Source of the DNA: Chlorobiota bacterium
GTDB lineage: Bacteria; Bacteroidota; Ignavibacteria; OLB7
DNA: 64,000 bases
Direction of reading: 5' to 3'
Assembly (NCBI GenBank): GCA_028287785.1
Contig: JAQBOZ010000027.1
Location: 186,001-250,000 of the forward strand
This document shows positions 33,978-42,098 of the stretch, piece by piece. Both the position numbers and the translations under genes were made by a program. The stretch's first letter is position 1, and every line of letters begins with the position of its first letter. The notes below the pieces were generated by a model that was not told where the DNA came from, did no database searches, and saw only the letters and a program-made list of their open reading frames with translations.

Positions 33978-34349
33978 TTAGCGGCGTGCGAGTATCGAGA
34001 TATGCCGCGCGGTGGCCTGCACCGGATACGACTCTCGAACCGGGCCGGTGAAGGACGCCTCCACGCTGTCCCCCTCGCGGAAATCGGCGAAGGCGCCCTC
34101 GGCGTGTCTTCCGTCGACCGCCAGCGTGATAACCGTAGAGTCGGTGACGGTAACGGCCGCCTTGTCGTATCCCGTCGTGGAATCCCTCCGTCCCTCGATT
34201 CTGATGAACCCCGTGATCTTCCGGCTTTCCATTCCCGGAGCCGGGACGATGCCGGTGATACGCCCCCGGATATCGGGCTGATCGGCGGCACGGGGCGGGG
34301 CTGAATGGCAGGCGGCCAGGAGAAGCCCGAGGAGGAAATATCTGATCAT
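33978..34349 (-). CDS. Small lipoprotein of unknown function
   Basis: 123 residues from the ATG at 34349 (MIRYFLLGLLLAAC). The lipobox LLAAC gives a very short signal. The mature part has OB/beta-barrel-like strands (DIRGRITGIVPAPG; VTVTDSTVITLAVDG; FREGDSVEASFTGPVRES; ATARHISILARR) as in DUF3221-type or related 'anticodon-binding-like' secreted domains. It is the first gene of the operon with the sugar kinase and cupin isomerase. No direct functional link is visible. Confidence 0.75.
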   Translation of the reverse strand: MIRYFLLGLLLAACHSAPPRAADQPDIRGRITGIVPAPGMESRKITGFIRIEGRRDSTTGYDKAAVTVTDSTVITLAVDGRHAEGAFADFREGDSVEASFTGPVRESYPVQATARHISILARR

Positions 34350-34401
34350 CTGCTGTTGTTGACTTTTCCGAAAGGTACGTCCGGTGGCCGAAATGACATA
34401 G

Positions 34402-34568
34402 CAGACTGTTGAACAACGATCATCTGCGGCGTTGTCCTTCACCATTCACTCATTGCGGCGTCCGGGAGGACGCCTCGCTCGCTCAGGCTCGGCCGCCTTG
34501 CATCTGATCATTGTTGAACAGTCTGGGGGTCATCGAAATACATTGAACAACGATCATCTACCGCGTTG
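34402..34568. repeat. MITE-like element with terminal inverted repeats plus a truncated direct copy
   Basis: A left end, positions 34402-34426, starts CAGACTGTTGAACAACGATC. A right end, 34501-34525, finishes ATTGTTGAACAGTCTG and is its near-perfect inverted partner. The ~75 bp between (GGCGTCCGGGAGGACGCC and a GCTCGCTCAGGCTCGGCC stretch) can fold into further hairpins. At 34542-34568 ATTGAACAACGATCATCT and CGCGTTGG repeat the left end directly. No transposase is present, so it is non-autonomous. Confidence 0.65.
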
Positions 34569-34584
34569 GCGAAACAATGTCCTC

Positions 34585-34635
34585 CAAGGCCCGGAGGGGC
34601 GCAATCCCTGGTGTGCGGGGCATGGCCCCGCGCAC
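34585..34635 (+). repeat. Inverted-repeat element, family B, half copy next to phrB stop
   Basis: CAAGGCCCGGAGGGGCGC then AATCCCTG, followed by hairpin GTGTGCGGGGC/GCCCCGCGCAC (34611-34621 and 34625-34635, loop ATG). Read on the minus strand it begins one base after the photolyase stop codon with the hairpin first. The copy after the TPR gene has the same order relative to its upstream gene. Confidence 0.75.
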
Positions 34636-34636
34636 A

Positions 34637-36064
34637 TTACATGCTTCTGAAAAGATCGAGTGCAAGCACCCGCTGCGTCCCATGATCGACGATGGGTGCG
34701 GGATAGTCACGGCCGATCACGCAGCCGGCGGCCAGCTGTTCGCGTGGCGTGGTCAGGGCCGGCTCGTGGATCTGCCTGCCGGAGAACCCGGCCAGCTCGG
34801 GGCAGATGTTTCGGATGAACGTTCCATCGGCATCGAATTTTCGCGACTGCGAGGTGGGATTGAAGATGCGGAAATAGGGCTGGGCATCGCAGCCGGTGGA
34901 GGCGGCCCACTGCCAGTTGCCGTTGTTGGAAGCCAGATCGAAATCGAGGAGATAGCGGGCAAAATATTCCTCGCCGCGACGATAGTCGACCAGAAGATCC
35001 TTCGTGAGAAACGACGCCACGATCATCCGCAATCGATTGTGCATCCAGCCGGTCGCGTTGAAATGCCGCATCGCCGCGTCGACGATCGGATAGCCGGTAC
35101 GCCCATCGCGCCATGCCGCGAGATGTTCATCGCTTCCCGGCCAGACGATCCCGGCGTATTCCTCCCTGAATGCGCCGGTGATGACGCGCGGAAAGGAGGC
35201 CAGCAGCATCTGACAGAATTCCCGCCAGATAAGCTCCCCAAGCCAGACCACTGCTCCTCCCGAGCCATCGGCGAGGGTACGGCGCACCAGATCGCGAATG
35301 GAGATGGTGCCGAACCTGAGATGGACCGAAAGGCCGGATGTGCCATCAAGCGCGGGATAGTCGCGGAGCGATGCGTACTCGGCAACGCGCGGCATGAACC
35401 CATCCAGGCGGCGACGGGCGGCATCCTCCCCCGGCTCCAGCCAGAGGCGGCTTTCACGGAAGCCGATGCGCTTCAGATCCCATGCCCAATGGAACGGGGC
35501 AAGCGGTTCCGCGCGCGCGAGGCGGGAAAGATCGGGAGCATGATCGATAAGCGGATGGATCGGGTCGTCGCCGGATTCCAGGCGGCGCATCCATGCGTTA
35601 CGGAAGGGGGTGTAGACTCTGTATGGCGTTCCTCCGCCGGTGAGGATCTCCCCGGCCTGGTAGATCACCTGATCGCGGCACGAGTGGAAATCGCATCCAA
35701 TCTCCTCAAGCCGTTCCGACACCTCGGCATCCCGCTCGATTGCGGCCGGCTCGTAATCGCTGTTGGCGAAGAGGGCTTCAGCGGCCAGCTCCGAGGCGAG
35801 GCGGGGAACCTCGACGCGGGGATCGCCATGACGGACGATCAGCGCCGAACCGCGCGCATGCAGCTTCCGTTCGAGTTCCGCCAGCGAGCGTGCGATGAAC
35901 GTGACACGGCGGTCATCCCGGTTATCGAGCCGTTCGAGGATGGTGGTATCGAAGATGAAGATGACGACAACTTCGCGGGAGGAGGCGCATGCGGCAGCGA
36001 GGGCGGCGTGATCGCCAAGCCGGAGATCGCGACGGAGCCAGCAGATGGAGCGTTGATAGTGCAT
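34637..36064 (-). CDS. phrB: Deoxyribodipyrimidine photolyase (CPD class I)
   Basis: 475 residues, standard length. N-terminal antenna-domain start ICWLRRDLRLGDHAAL; FAD-domain motifs LSVHLRFGTISIRDLV, GELIWREFCQMLLA, GYPIVDAAMRHFNATGWMHN and RMIVASFLTKDLLVDYR; C-terminal FNPTSQSRKFDADG. These are characteristic of class I CPD photolyases. Reaction: blue-light-driven splitting of cyclobutane pyrimidine dimers using FADH-. A repeat element with a hairpin follows the stop immediately and may serve as terminator. Upstream are unrelated small membrane-protein genes. Confidence 0.95.
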   Translation of the reverse strand: MHYQRSICWLRRDLRLGDHAALAAACASSREVVVIFIFDTTILERLDNRDDRRVTFIARSLAELERKLHARGSALIVRHGDPRVEVPRLASELAAEALFANSDYEPAAIERDAEVSERLEEIGCDFHSCRDQVIYQAGEILTGGGTPYRVYTPFRNAWMRRLESGDDPIHPLIDHAPDLSRLARAEPLAPFHWAWDLKRIGFRESRLWLEPGEDAARRRLDGFMPRVAEYASLRDYPALDGTSGLSVHLRFGTISIRDLVRRTLADGSGGAVVWLGELIWREFCQMLLASFPRVITGAFREEYAGIVWPGSDEHLAAWRDGRTGYPIVDAAMRHFNATGWMHNRLRMIVASFLTKDLLVDYRRGEEYFARYLLDFDLASNNGNWQWAASTGCDAQPYFRIFNPTSQSRKFDADGTFIRNICPELAGFSGRQIHEPALTTPREQLAAGCVIGRDYPAPIVDHGTQRVLALDLFRSM

Positions 36065-36142
36065 AGGAAATTCCGGGCGCGTATGGACGCCGGAAACGGA
36101 TAACAGCGGCGGTGGCTGGAGGGTTCCCGGGGAACGGGGGGC

Positions 36143-36517
36143 TCAGCGAAATCCAAACGCGCAGTATCCGCATATCAGCCCGAAAATGCCGAACATGATC
36201 AATATCCCGACCGCGAAATAGTGCCACCTCATTTTAAAATGAAGCAGGAGCATTCCGCCCGTTAATGCGCTGGTGATCAAAAACGGCCAGCCCACATATC
36301 CACTACCGGCGGCAATGCCCAGGAAAATGAGGATCAATACTCCGGTCGCGCAACCCAGCAGCGACTGGCATCCGCTGCCGAGGGGATTGCTGAGTTTTTC
36401 CTTTGGAAGAAGATCATCCTCTTCGTCATCATCACGTTGAATGCTCCCGGCCGGCGGCTGGCTCGGGATATTCAGCCGTTGCTGGTCCTCGTCTTCCCGC
36501 GTTTTTTTCGGTTCCAT
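36143..36517 (-). CDS. Small membrane protein with acidic N-terminal tail
   Basis: 124 residues. The first 45 are charged and Asp/Glu-rich (IQRDDDEEDDLLPKEK). Three hydrophobic segments follow (about 55-72, 77-92, 97-118) with glycine-rich faces (GCATGVLILIFLGIAAGSGYVGW). No family recognised. It is near two other small membrane-protein genes in the same direction but is not clearly related to them by sequence. Confidence 0.68.
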   Translation of the reverse strand: MEPKKTREDEDQQRLNIPSQPPAGSIQRDDDEEDDLLPKEKLSNPLGSGCQSLLGCATGVLILIFLGIAAGSGYVGWPFLITSALTGGMLLLHFKMRWHYFAVGILIMFGIFGLICGYCAFGFR

Positions 36518-36549
36518 TGGTCATCCGGGCAGATTGCAGTAGCATTTGT

Positions 36550-36879
36550 TCATGATGGAAAAGCCTGGGAAAGCCCGGCACACATGCCCAGCAGCAGCAG
36601 GCAGATCCCAATTGCGATGGCGAGGACAAGCAGGCATCCATTCCATCCCTGTCCCTTTGCGATCCTGACGCCGAGGCCGATCAACGTCCCCACCAGCAGC
36701 AGCCCGAATGTCAGAATTACGATCCCCCAGGAGGTCGATATTCCGGCCCGGCTCGCCGCGGCAATGGTGAGGTACAGGATGCAGGGGGCCGCAATGCCGA
36801 GAATTCCGACCGCGACATATGCTCCCCATTTCGGAAATGGCTTCTCTTCCGTTCCGTCTGAATTATCCTCGGAGATCAT
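36550..36879 (-). CDS. Small multi-pass membrane protein (paralogue of 36941)
   Basis: 109 residues. A short acidic N-terminus (ISEDNSDGTEEKP) and WGAYVAVGILGIAAP lead into three hydrophobic helices. The C-terminal QGWNGCLLVLAIAIGICLLL and GMCAGLSQ closely match the protein of 36941-37279, so these are tandem duplicates. Unknown function. Confidence 0.7.
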   Translation of the reverse strand: MISEDNSDGTEEKPFPKWGAYVAVGILGIAAPCILYLTIAAASRAGISTSWGIVILTFGLLLVGTLIGLGVRIAKGQGWNGCLLVLAIAIGICLLLLGMCAGLSQAFPS

Positions 36880-36940
36880 TCACGTACGTTGTTGTCGTGC
36901 GTTACGGCTATCATGGAAATCGAATTATCTATCGCCGCGA

Positions 36941-37279
36941 TTATCGGGATATATACTCGGAAACGCCGATACACATCCCGAATAACAGGAGGCCGACGCC
37001 CAGGGCAATCGCGACGTAGAGCAGGCATCCATTCCAGGTGCGGCTGCGGGCCGTCATGACGCAGCAGTAGATGAATGCACACGCTATCAATATTCCGAAC
37101 ACGTATGTAACGGAACTACCCTTCCCGCCTCCTTCTCCCGCCAGGCCTCCTCCCACGAGCGTAAGGAAACCAATAAAGAGCGCTCCACATCCCAGAAGCA
37201 CTGTTCCAAGATAGGCGCCCCACCACGGCATCGGATTCGGTGCGGCTTTTTCCGGCTCGGTAGAATTATCGTCGCTCAT
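36941..37279 (-). CDS. Small multi-pass membrane protein (paralogue of 36550)
   Basis: 112 residues: acidic start MSDDNSTEPEK, PWWGAYLGTVLLGCGALF, a glycine-rich loop (GGGLAGEGGGKGSS), then helices ending RTWNGCLLYVAIALGVGLLL and GMCIGVSEY. It shares its layout and last 35 residues with the neighbour at 36550. Unknown function. Confidence 0.7.
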   Translation of the reverse strand: MSDDNSTEPEKAAPNPMPWWGAYLGTVLLGCGALFIGFLTLVGGGLAGEGGGKGSSVTYVFGILIACAFIYCCVMTARSRTWNGCLLYVAIALGVGLLLFGMCIGVSEYISR

Positions 37280-37396
37280 TATTCACATATCATTATTCGG
37301 TATTATCGATGCTCGCGGATCGGCGTTCGACACCGGCGGGCGCTCAAAAAATCCCGTGAAAATATCAGCCGATATTCCACCGGAACAACCATCGCC

Positions 37397-38812
37397 CTAC
37401 AGTTCCATCATCACCGGATCGTGCATCGCCTGGAGTTTTTTCAAATACTCCTCTTTTTCGTCGCGATAGAAAATGTTGTACGTATCGAACGGGATAATCC
37501 GGCCGTCGGGATGGACGATATGCACGCAGGAGCGCTTGACGGAGCGGACATCGAAATTATGCGGATCAAGGAACTGCATGATGATAATGCGGAAGAGATT
37601 GTCGTAGCCGATCTCCGCCGGGGCGCTGATAAAGGGGATGCAGCAGAGGAGCTGCTTCAGCGTCATGGCCGATGAGATGGGGGAGTGCGATGTGGAGAAG
37701 AGCTTGAAGAGATGATCGCGCAGCTCCGGGTGCTGCTCGTAGACGATGGTGCTTCCCTCGGACTGGAGAAGGATTGCCGGGTCGATCAGGCCGGTCAGCG
37801 GAATCACCTTGCCTCCCATCTTCAGCGCGTAGCCCATCGCCAGGCAGTCGGGATGGCAGGGGACCGGGATGATATCCTCCGGCTTGAAGACATCGCTCTG
37901 CGAGAGGATTCCCTGGCGGACCTCGGCGAGCGTCAGACGATCGACCGCGGGATCGAAATCCTCCAGTCGCCCGGCAACCTGCACCGGCTGGAATGTGACG
38001 CCGCGGACGCATCGCTGCTTCAGTGCGAAATCGATGATGCTGCCGATCTCGTGATCGTTCAATCCCTTCTTCAGCGTCACCACCAGGTTGGTGGAGATGT
38101 TATACTTGTTCAGGTTCTCCAGCGCCCGCACGCGGATATCCGAAAGGTCGGCGCCGCGGAGCACCTTCAGCGGCTCCACCTCAAGCGAATCGAACTGAAG
38201 ATAGATCTCGAAGCCGGGCATATAGCTCGCGAGCCGTTTGGCGAACTCCCGATCCTGCGCGATCCTGATGCCGTTGGTGTTCACCATCACATGCTTGATC
38301 GGCCGGGCCTTCGCCATATCCAGAATCGCGAAGAAATCCGGGTGGAGCGTTGGCTCGCCGCCGCTGATCTGCACGATATCCGGCTCCTCCTCATTCCGCA
38401 CGATGCGATCCAGCATAAACTCGATCTGCTCCAGCGACCGGTGTTTCATCCGTTGCGGCGATGACTCCGCGTAGCAGATCGGGCAGGTCAGGTTGCATCC
38501 GTCGGTGATCTCGATAAGCGTCAGGCAGCTATGCTGCTCGTGATCGGGGCAGAGCCCGCAGTCGTACGGGCAACCGTAGCGGACCGGCGTGTTGAAATGC
38601 TTCGGGAGCTGGCCGGGCTTCATGAAACGGCGCGTGAGCTGGTAGTAATCGGCATCGGTGGAGATCAGCACCCGCTGGTGCTTGTGTTCCGGGCAGTACT
38701 TCAGGAGGTAGACGCACCCGTCTTCAATCACCACTTTCGCCTCCACCTTCCGCAGACAGGTTGAGCAGATGCTGTTGGTCAGTTCATAGAACAGGTATGG
38801 ACGATCAGACAT
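37397..38812 (-). CDS. Radical SAM protein of the MJ0619/tetraether-synthase-like group
   Basis: 471 residues. The SAM cluster motif is C106-x3-C110-x2-C113 within EITDGCNLTCPICYAESS. Before it are extra cysteine sets: C16-x2-C19, C40, C81-x3-C85-x2-C88 and C96 (VRYGCPYDCGLCPDHEQHSC), and VQISGGEPTLHPDF follows. This cysteine-rich N-terminus plus CxxxCxxC is the pattern of archaeal MJ0619 and of Tes, which joins lipid tails, and of their uncharacterised bacterial homologues. The substrate here is unknown. The ATG overlaps the upstream Lgt-like gene by eight bases, so the two are translationally coupled and probably act on one pathway. Confidence 0.85.
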   Translation of the reverse strand: MSDRPYLFYELTNSICSTCLRKVEAKVVIEDGCVYLLKYCPEHKHQRVLISTDADYYQLTRRFMKPGQLPKHFNTPVRYGCPYDCGLCPDHEQHSCLTLIEITDGCNLTCPICYAESSPQRMKHRSLEQIEFMLDRIVRNEEEPDIVQISGGEPTLHPDFFAILDMAKARPIKHVMVNTNGIRIAQDREFAKRLASYMPGFEIYLQFDSLEVEPLKVLRGADLSDIRVRALENLNKYNISTNLVVTLKKGLNDHEIGSIIDFALKQRCVRGVTFQPVQVAGRLEDFDPAVDRLTLAEVRQGILSQSDVFKPEDIIPVPCHPDCLAMGYALKMGGKVIPLTGLIDPAILLQSEGSTIVYEQHPELRDHLFKLFSTSHSPISSAMTLKQLLCCIPFISAPAEIGYDNLFRIIIMQFLDPHNFDVRSVKRSCVHIVHPDGRIIPFDTYNIFYRDEKEEYLKKLQAMHDPVMMEL

Positions 38813-39575
38813 AGGATGATCTCTCGTTCACTGGAAGGTTGTAGGGATTGTCCCGGAGAAATATTCGGGCGCAGTAGATGGCGCCGGCAAGCGACGCGAT
38901 CTGAATGGCGCTCAGGCCGAGCGGATGATATCTCGGTTTGATGAACTCCACGAGAAACCGGAAGAGAAAATAGGTGAACATGTAGAACCGGAACAGCCAG
39001 CCGTTCACGTACGGCCGCCGGATGCGGAACAGAAGATAGACCCCGACCGCGAGGACCGTAACGATCTCGTACAGCTGCGCCGGGTGCCGCGGTATCCCGT
39101 CGCCGAAATCGATTCCCCAGGGGAGCGAGGTGGGAACGCCGTAGGTCTGGTCCTGAAGGCCGGAGAGGAAGCAGCCGATGCGACCGATAGCCGTGCCGAT
39201 GATCAGCGGGAAGACGTAGGCATCGCCGGTTGCATAGGTGATGCCCAGTTTCTTTTTGACGATCTCCACGCCAAGCCATCCGCCGATGTATCCCCCCACG
39301 ATCGTCTTTCCCTCCAGCCAGTACGCGATATCCCCCCGGTGCGCCCAGTAATCGAGCGGCATCTCCAGCATGTTCAGCATCTTCGACCCGATCAGCGCGC
39401 CGAAGATGCAGCCGACGATAAGCCACAGGTTCTGCTGCTGCGGGACAGCCTGATGCTTCCAGAATTTTCTGGTCCGCAGAAATGTCTGAAAACCGACCGT
39501 GTAGGCGAGCGATTCAAAGAGAAGGTGAGGATGGATCTGATATCCGAACAGGGAGATATACGCCGGAAAGGTCAC
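38805..39575 (-). CDS. Divergent Lgt-family membrane protein (prolipoprotein diacylglyceryl transferase-like)
   Basis: 256 residues from a GTG at 39575, with seven hydrophobic segments as in Lgt. Recognisable signatures: TIVGGYIGGWLGV (92-103), GRIGCFLSG (131-139), RHPAQLYE (163-170) and FRFLVEFIKPR (205-215). Compared with E. coli Lgt from memory of the family, R132, R206 and E210 are kept. The position of His103 is Val93, that of Asn146 is Cys135, and Glu151 is not retained. Loss of these residues argues against normal lipoprotein acylation. Overlap with the radical SAM gene suggests a joint role in membrane-lipid chemistry (inference). Confidence 0.78.
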   Translation of the reverse strand: MTFPAYISLFGYQIHPHLLFESLAYTVGFQTFLRTRKFWKHQAVPQQQNLWLIVGCIFGALIGSKMLNMLEMPLDYWAHRGDIAYWLEGKTIVGGYIGGWLGVEIVKKKLGITYATGDAYVFPLIIGTAIGRIGCFLSGLQDQTYGVPTSLPWGIDFGDGIPRHPAQLYEIVTVLAVGVYLLFRIRRPYVNGWLFRFYMFTYFLFRFLVEFIKPRYHPLGLSAIQIASLAGAIYCARIFLRDNPYNLPVNERSSYV

Positions 39576-39610
39576 GCGGTATCCGTGGTTTAACGTTACA
39601 ATCCGCTCCC

Positions 39611-39640
39611 GTCGGGGACGGTTTCAAACCGTCCCTGTAA
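39611..39640. repeat. REP-like palindrome, family A copy 2
   Basis: Arms GGGACGGTTT (39615-39624) and AAACCGTCCC (39626-39635) with one central base, framed by GTCGG on the left and TGTAAG on the right, as in the copy at 18211-18240. It supplies the last codons and stop of the ROK kinase gene. Confidence 0.6.
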
Positions 39641-40586
39641 GAACCAGCGACAGAAGCCCGGCGCCGATCATGCCGGCATCGTTCGAGAAACGGGCCACGC
39701 GGAGCTCGACATCGAGCGATATCGATTTGATGGCGCGGAGCTGCAATGACCGGCGGGCCGGCCCCAGCAGGTATTTCTCGGCATGCGAAAGCCCGCCACC
39801 GACAATCACCAGATGCATATCGGTCATGTTCACCATGGAGGCCAGGGCCGCGCCCAGCAGCGTTCCCATCTCCGCCAGGAACTCCCGCGCGAACATGTCG
39901 CCGGCAACCGCGGCCTCATCCACGAGCTTCGGGTCCAGCTCCTTGCCGGCGGCGATCATCGCATGCAGAAGGGAATCGGGATCGCGCTCCAGGCGGCGCG
40001 CCGCTTCGGTTGCCATATAGCGGTGGCCGATATAGGCCTCGATGCAGCCGCGCGCTCCGCAGTTGCAGAGAGGCCCGTTGATATCGATCGAGACATGCCC
40101 CACTTCCCCCGCTCCGCCGGTTGCGCCCCGCCAGATGTTCCCGCCCGAGATGATGCAGCCGCCGACGCCGGTGCCGAGCGTGATAAAGAGAAAATCCTGA
40201 TCGCTGCTTCCGGTGCCGGCCCGCGCCTCGGCGTAGGCTGCGACATTGGCATCGTTCTCCACCACGATGGGAAGCTGTGCCGGCAGATGAGGCCGTAGCC
40301 GCTCGGCGACATTGACAACGCCCCAGCCGGGGAAGTTCGGGGGATAGGAGATTTCGCCGCGGTTGTTGACCACGCCCGGAACGCCAAGACCGATCGAGGC
40401 GACCGGCTCGCCGCCGTCGAGGAGGGAGCGGATCGCCTCGGCTATCCGTTCGATCACCGCATCCGGCCCCTGCGCGGCACGCGTATCGAAAGCGGCATGG
40501 CGGATCAGCGTGCCATCCCTTCGCACCAGCCCGGCCTTGATCGTCGTTCCCCCCACATCGAGACCGATGGCGATGGTTTCCTCCAT
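39624..40586 (-). CDS. ROK-family glucokinase
   Basis: 320 residues from the ATG at 40586, which overlaps the ftsB-like stop by one base (TGATG); a GTG at 40589 is also in frame. ATP motif IGLDVGGTTIKAG at the N-terminus; LGVPGVV and VENDANVAAYAEA for sugar binding; FITLGTGVGGCIISGG; zinc site GHVSIDINGPLCNCG plus ARGCIEAY. These match bacterial glucokinases of the ROK family rather than repressors, since no helix-turn-helix is present. Reaction: glucose (or mannose/GlcNAc) to the 6-phosphate. The REP-like palindrome forms its C-terminal codons. Confidence 0.9.
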   Translation of the reverse strand: MEETIAIGLDVGGTTIKAGLVRRDGTLIRHAAFDTRAAQGPDAVIERIAEAIRSLLDGGEPVASIGLGVPGVVNNRGEISYPPNFPGWGVVNVAERLRPHLPAQLPIVVENDANVAAYAEARAGTGSSDQDFLFITLGTGVGGCIISGGNIWRGATGGAGEVGHVSIDINGPLCNCGARGCIEAYIGHRYMATEAARRLERDPDSLLHAMIAAGKELDPKLVDEAAVAGDMFAREFLAEMGTLLGAALASMVNMTDMHLVIVGGGLSHAEKYLLGPARRSLQLRAIKSISLDVELRVARFSNDAGMIGAGLLSLVLTGTV

Positions 40587-40897
40587 CACTCGTTCACCCG
40601 GTAGATGGTCTCTCCGGCGCGGACCATGCCGTAGCGTTCGCGGGCAAGCTGTTCCACCGCGGAGGAGTCCCGCTGGATTCTTGTGATCTCGGCTTTCAGT
40701 GAATCACCCGCCGCGCGATCGCGATACAGATCGCGGTGGAGCTGATCCAGATGACGCTGAAGCTCGATGCGATTGAGCAGCCCATGGTTGCCGAACGTGA
40801 AGATCGCCAGCAGCGGAACCGCCACCAGAGCCGCGTATAATCCCTTCCGCCGCGTCGTAAGGGGACGCGGCCGGAAGCGCCGACTGAAACGTTTCAT
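40586..40897 (-). CDS. ftsB: FtsB/DivIC-like septum formation initiator
   Basis: 103 residues: a basic N-terminus, one transmembrane helix (about 19-37, GLYAALVAVPLLAIFTFGN), then a coiled coil (ELQRHLDQLHRDLYRDRAAGDSLKAEI) and the closing RYGMVRAGETIYRV motif typical of FtsB. Family role: inner-membrane division protein that joins FtsL and FtsQ at the septum. Stop and next start overlap (TGATG), so the glucokinase is translationally coupled to it. No other division genes are adjacent. Confidence 0.85.
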   Translation of the reverse strand: MKRFSRRFRPRPLTTRRKGLYAALVAVPLLAIFTFGNHGLLNRIELQRHLDQLHRDLYRDRAAGDSLKAEITRIQRDSSAVEQLARERYGMVRAGETIYRVNE

Positions 40898-40906
40898 GCG
40901 TGATTC

Positions 40907-41266
40907 CTAGGTATCGTCATTCTTCTCTTCCATATCCACGACGCCGGAGCTTGCGTCATCGAACTCCCCCAGCCGCTCCATCTCGTCGAAAATCTCCCCG
41001 ATCCCGCTCTCGGCCGGATCTTCCTCGGTCGGGAGATCCCATATCGTATGCTCTCCGTCATCATCGTCGATGGTCGGCTCCAGATGCCCCTCCTCCGCGA
41101 CGATCGTAATCGGATAGTGCGTCTCCTCGCCGAAGGTGATATAGTAATCATCTCCGGCAGCGATCCGTTCGGCCAGCTCAGTGACCGATAGCCGCTCCTC
41201 ATCCTCGGCGACCAGATGGGTGATTGTCCCGTGGTCATCGGTGAGGAGCCTGATAAGTTCCGGCAT
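40907..41266 (-). CDS. Acidic protein with DUF3892-like N-terminal module
   Basis: 119 residues from the ATG at 41266, set by AGGAGG seven bases upstream. Residues 1-55 (LIRLLTDDHGTITHLVAED; LSVTELAERIAAGDDYYITFG) resemble DUF3892, a small beta module found in many phyla. The rest is very acidic (TIDDDDGEHTIWDLPTEEDPAESG) and ends in charged residues. No signal or membrane segment. It is nine bases upstream of ftsB and likely its operon partner. Function unknown. Confidence 0.78.
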   Translation of the reverse strand: MPELIRLLTDDHGTITHLVAEDEERLSVTELAERIAAGDDYYITFGEETHYPITIVAEEGHLEPTIDDDDGEHTIWDLPTEEDPAESGIGEIFDEMERLGEFDDASSGVVDMEEKNDDT

Positions 41267-41563
41267 GATATCCTCCTGATAATCTTTATTCGAAACGTGT
41301 ACGACACACGATCGAATCGGCAAATGTCGCGCCACCGGGAAGAAGAACGGCCGGGTCACATGATCTTCACGGAACGATCGTCACTCCCCCGGTCACCGGA
41401 CGATGGTTTAGAATCAAGCCCGCAATTGGCGATATTGGCATCACCCTTTCCGGCTCATCGGCATGGGGTGGGTTCGGGGCCGCGATCGCGCAACGCCATG
41501 CATGCAGCGATGGAGGGGAACATTGGAACATCCGGGAAACTCATTCAAACATAAGGAGAAATC

Positions 41564-42004
41564 ATGGTGAAATCATTGATGACGGGTGCTGTGGTGGCGC
41601 TTGCCCTGGCGTTTGGCGCCTGTCAGAAGAGCGGGCCGCCGGAGACCCCCAAGCCGGCCATGCAGATGGCAGCGGACAAGGCGGGGAACGGAAAGAGCGC
41701 ATCGCTTGCCACATCGAACGATCCGAACGTGATCAAGGTCTCCGTGCCGACGATGCAGTGCGAGACCTGCGCCAAGGCGATCAAGGGGGGCATCCACAGC
41801 GCGATGCCCGATGCTCAGACCGATGTGGATGTCGACACGAAGACCGTGTTCGTGAAGGTCGCCAACAATACTCCCGCGACCCAGAAGCAGATTGAGGATG
41901 CGATCTCCAAAACCGGTTATTCGACGACCACTGTAAAGCGGAACGATGCCGCCTACAAGGAGCTTCCGGACTGCTGCAAGGATGGCGGAGCGCATAAGGA
42001 CTGA
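41564..42004 (+). CDS. Lipoprotein with heavy-metal-associated (HMA) domain
   Basis: 146 residues. A signal ends in lipobox AFGAC near residue 20; AAGGAGA lies before the ATG. A linker of about 35 residues is followed by an HMA domain: VSVPTMQCETCAKAIKGG (CxxC metal site), VDTKTVFVKV and a last helix KQIEDAISKTGYSTT. A C-terminal CC pair (LPDCCKDGG) may add a metal site. Predicted role: envelope-anchored binding of Cu, Zn or Hg-like metals. No metal pump gene is nearby. Confidence 0.87.
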   Translation: MVKSLMTGAVVALALAFGACQKSGPPETPKPAMQMAADKAGNGKSASLATSNDPNVIKVSVPTMQCETCAKAIKGGIHSAMPDAQTDVDVDTKTVFVKVANNTPATQKQIEDAISKTGYSTTTVKRNDAAYKELPDCCKDGGAHKD

Positions 42005-42040
42005 CGCCTGCCGGGAGGAATTTCCAGTGACAGATTTCAG

Positions 42041-42073
42041 AAGGGAGATCGGTGTTTGTCGATCTCCCTTTTA
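42041..42073 (+). terminator. Intrinsic terminator
   Basis: Arms AAGGGAGATCG (42041-42051) and CGATCTCCCTT (42060-42070), 11 pairs, followed by TTAA. It ends the HMA lipoprotein transcript. Confidence 0.85.
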
Positions 42074-42098
42074 ACAGAAACCCAGCCAGGAAGGAGCC

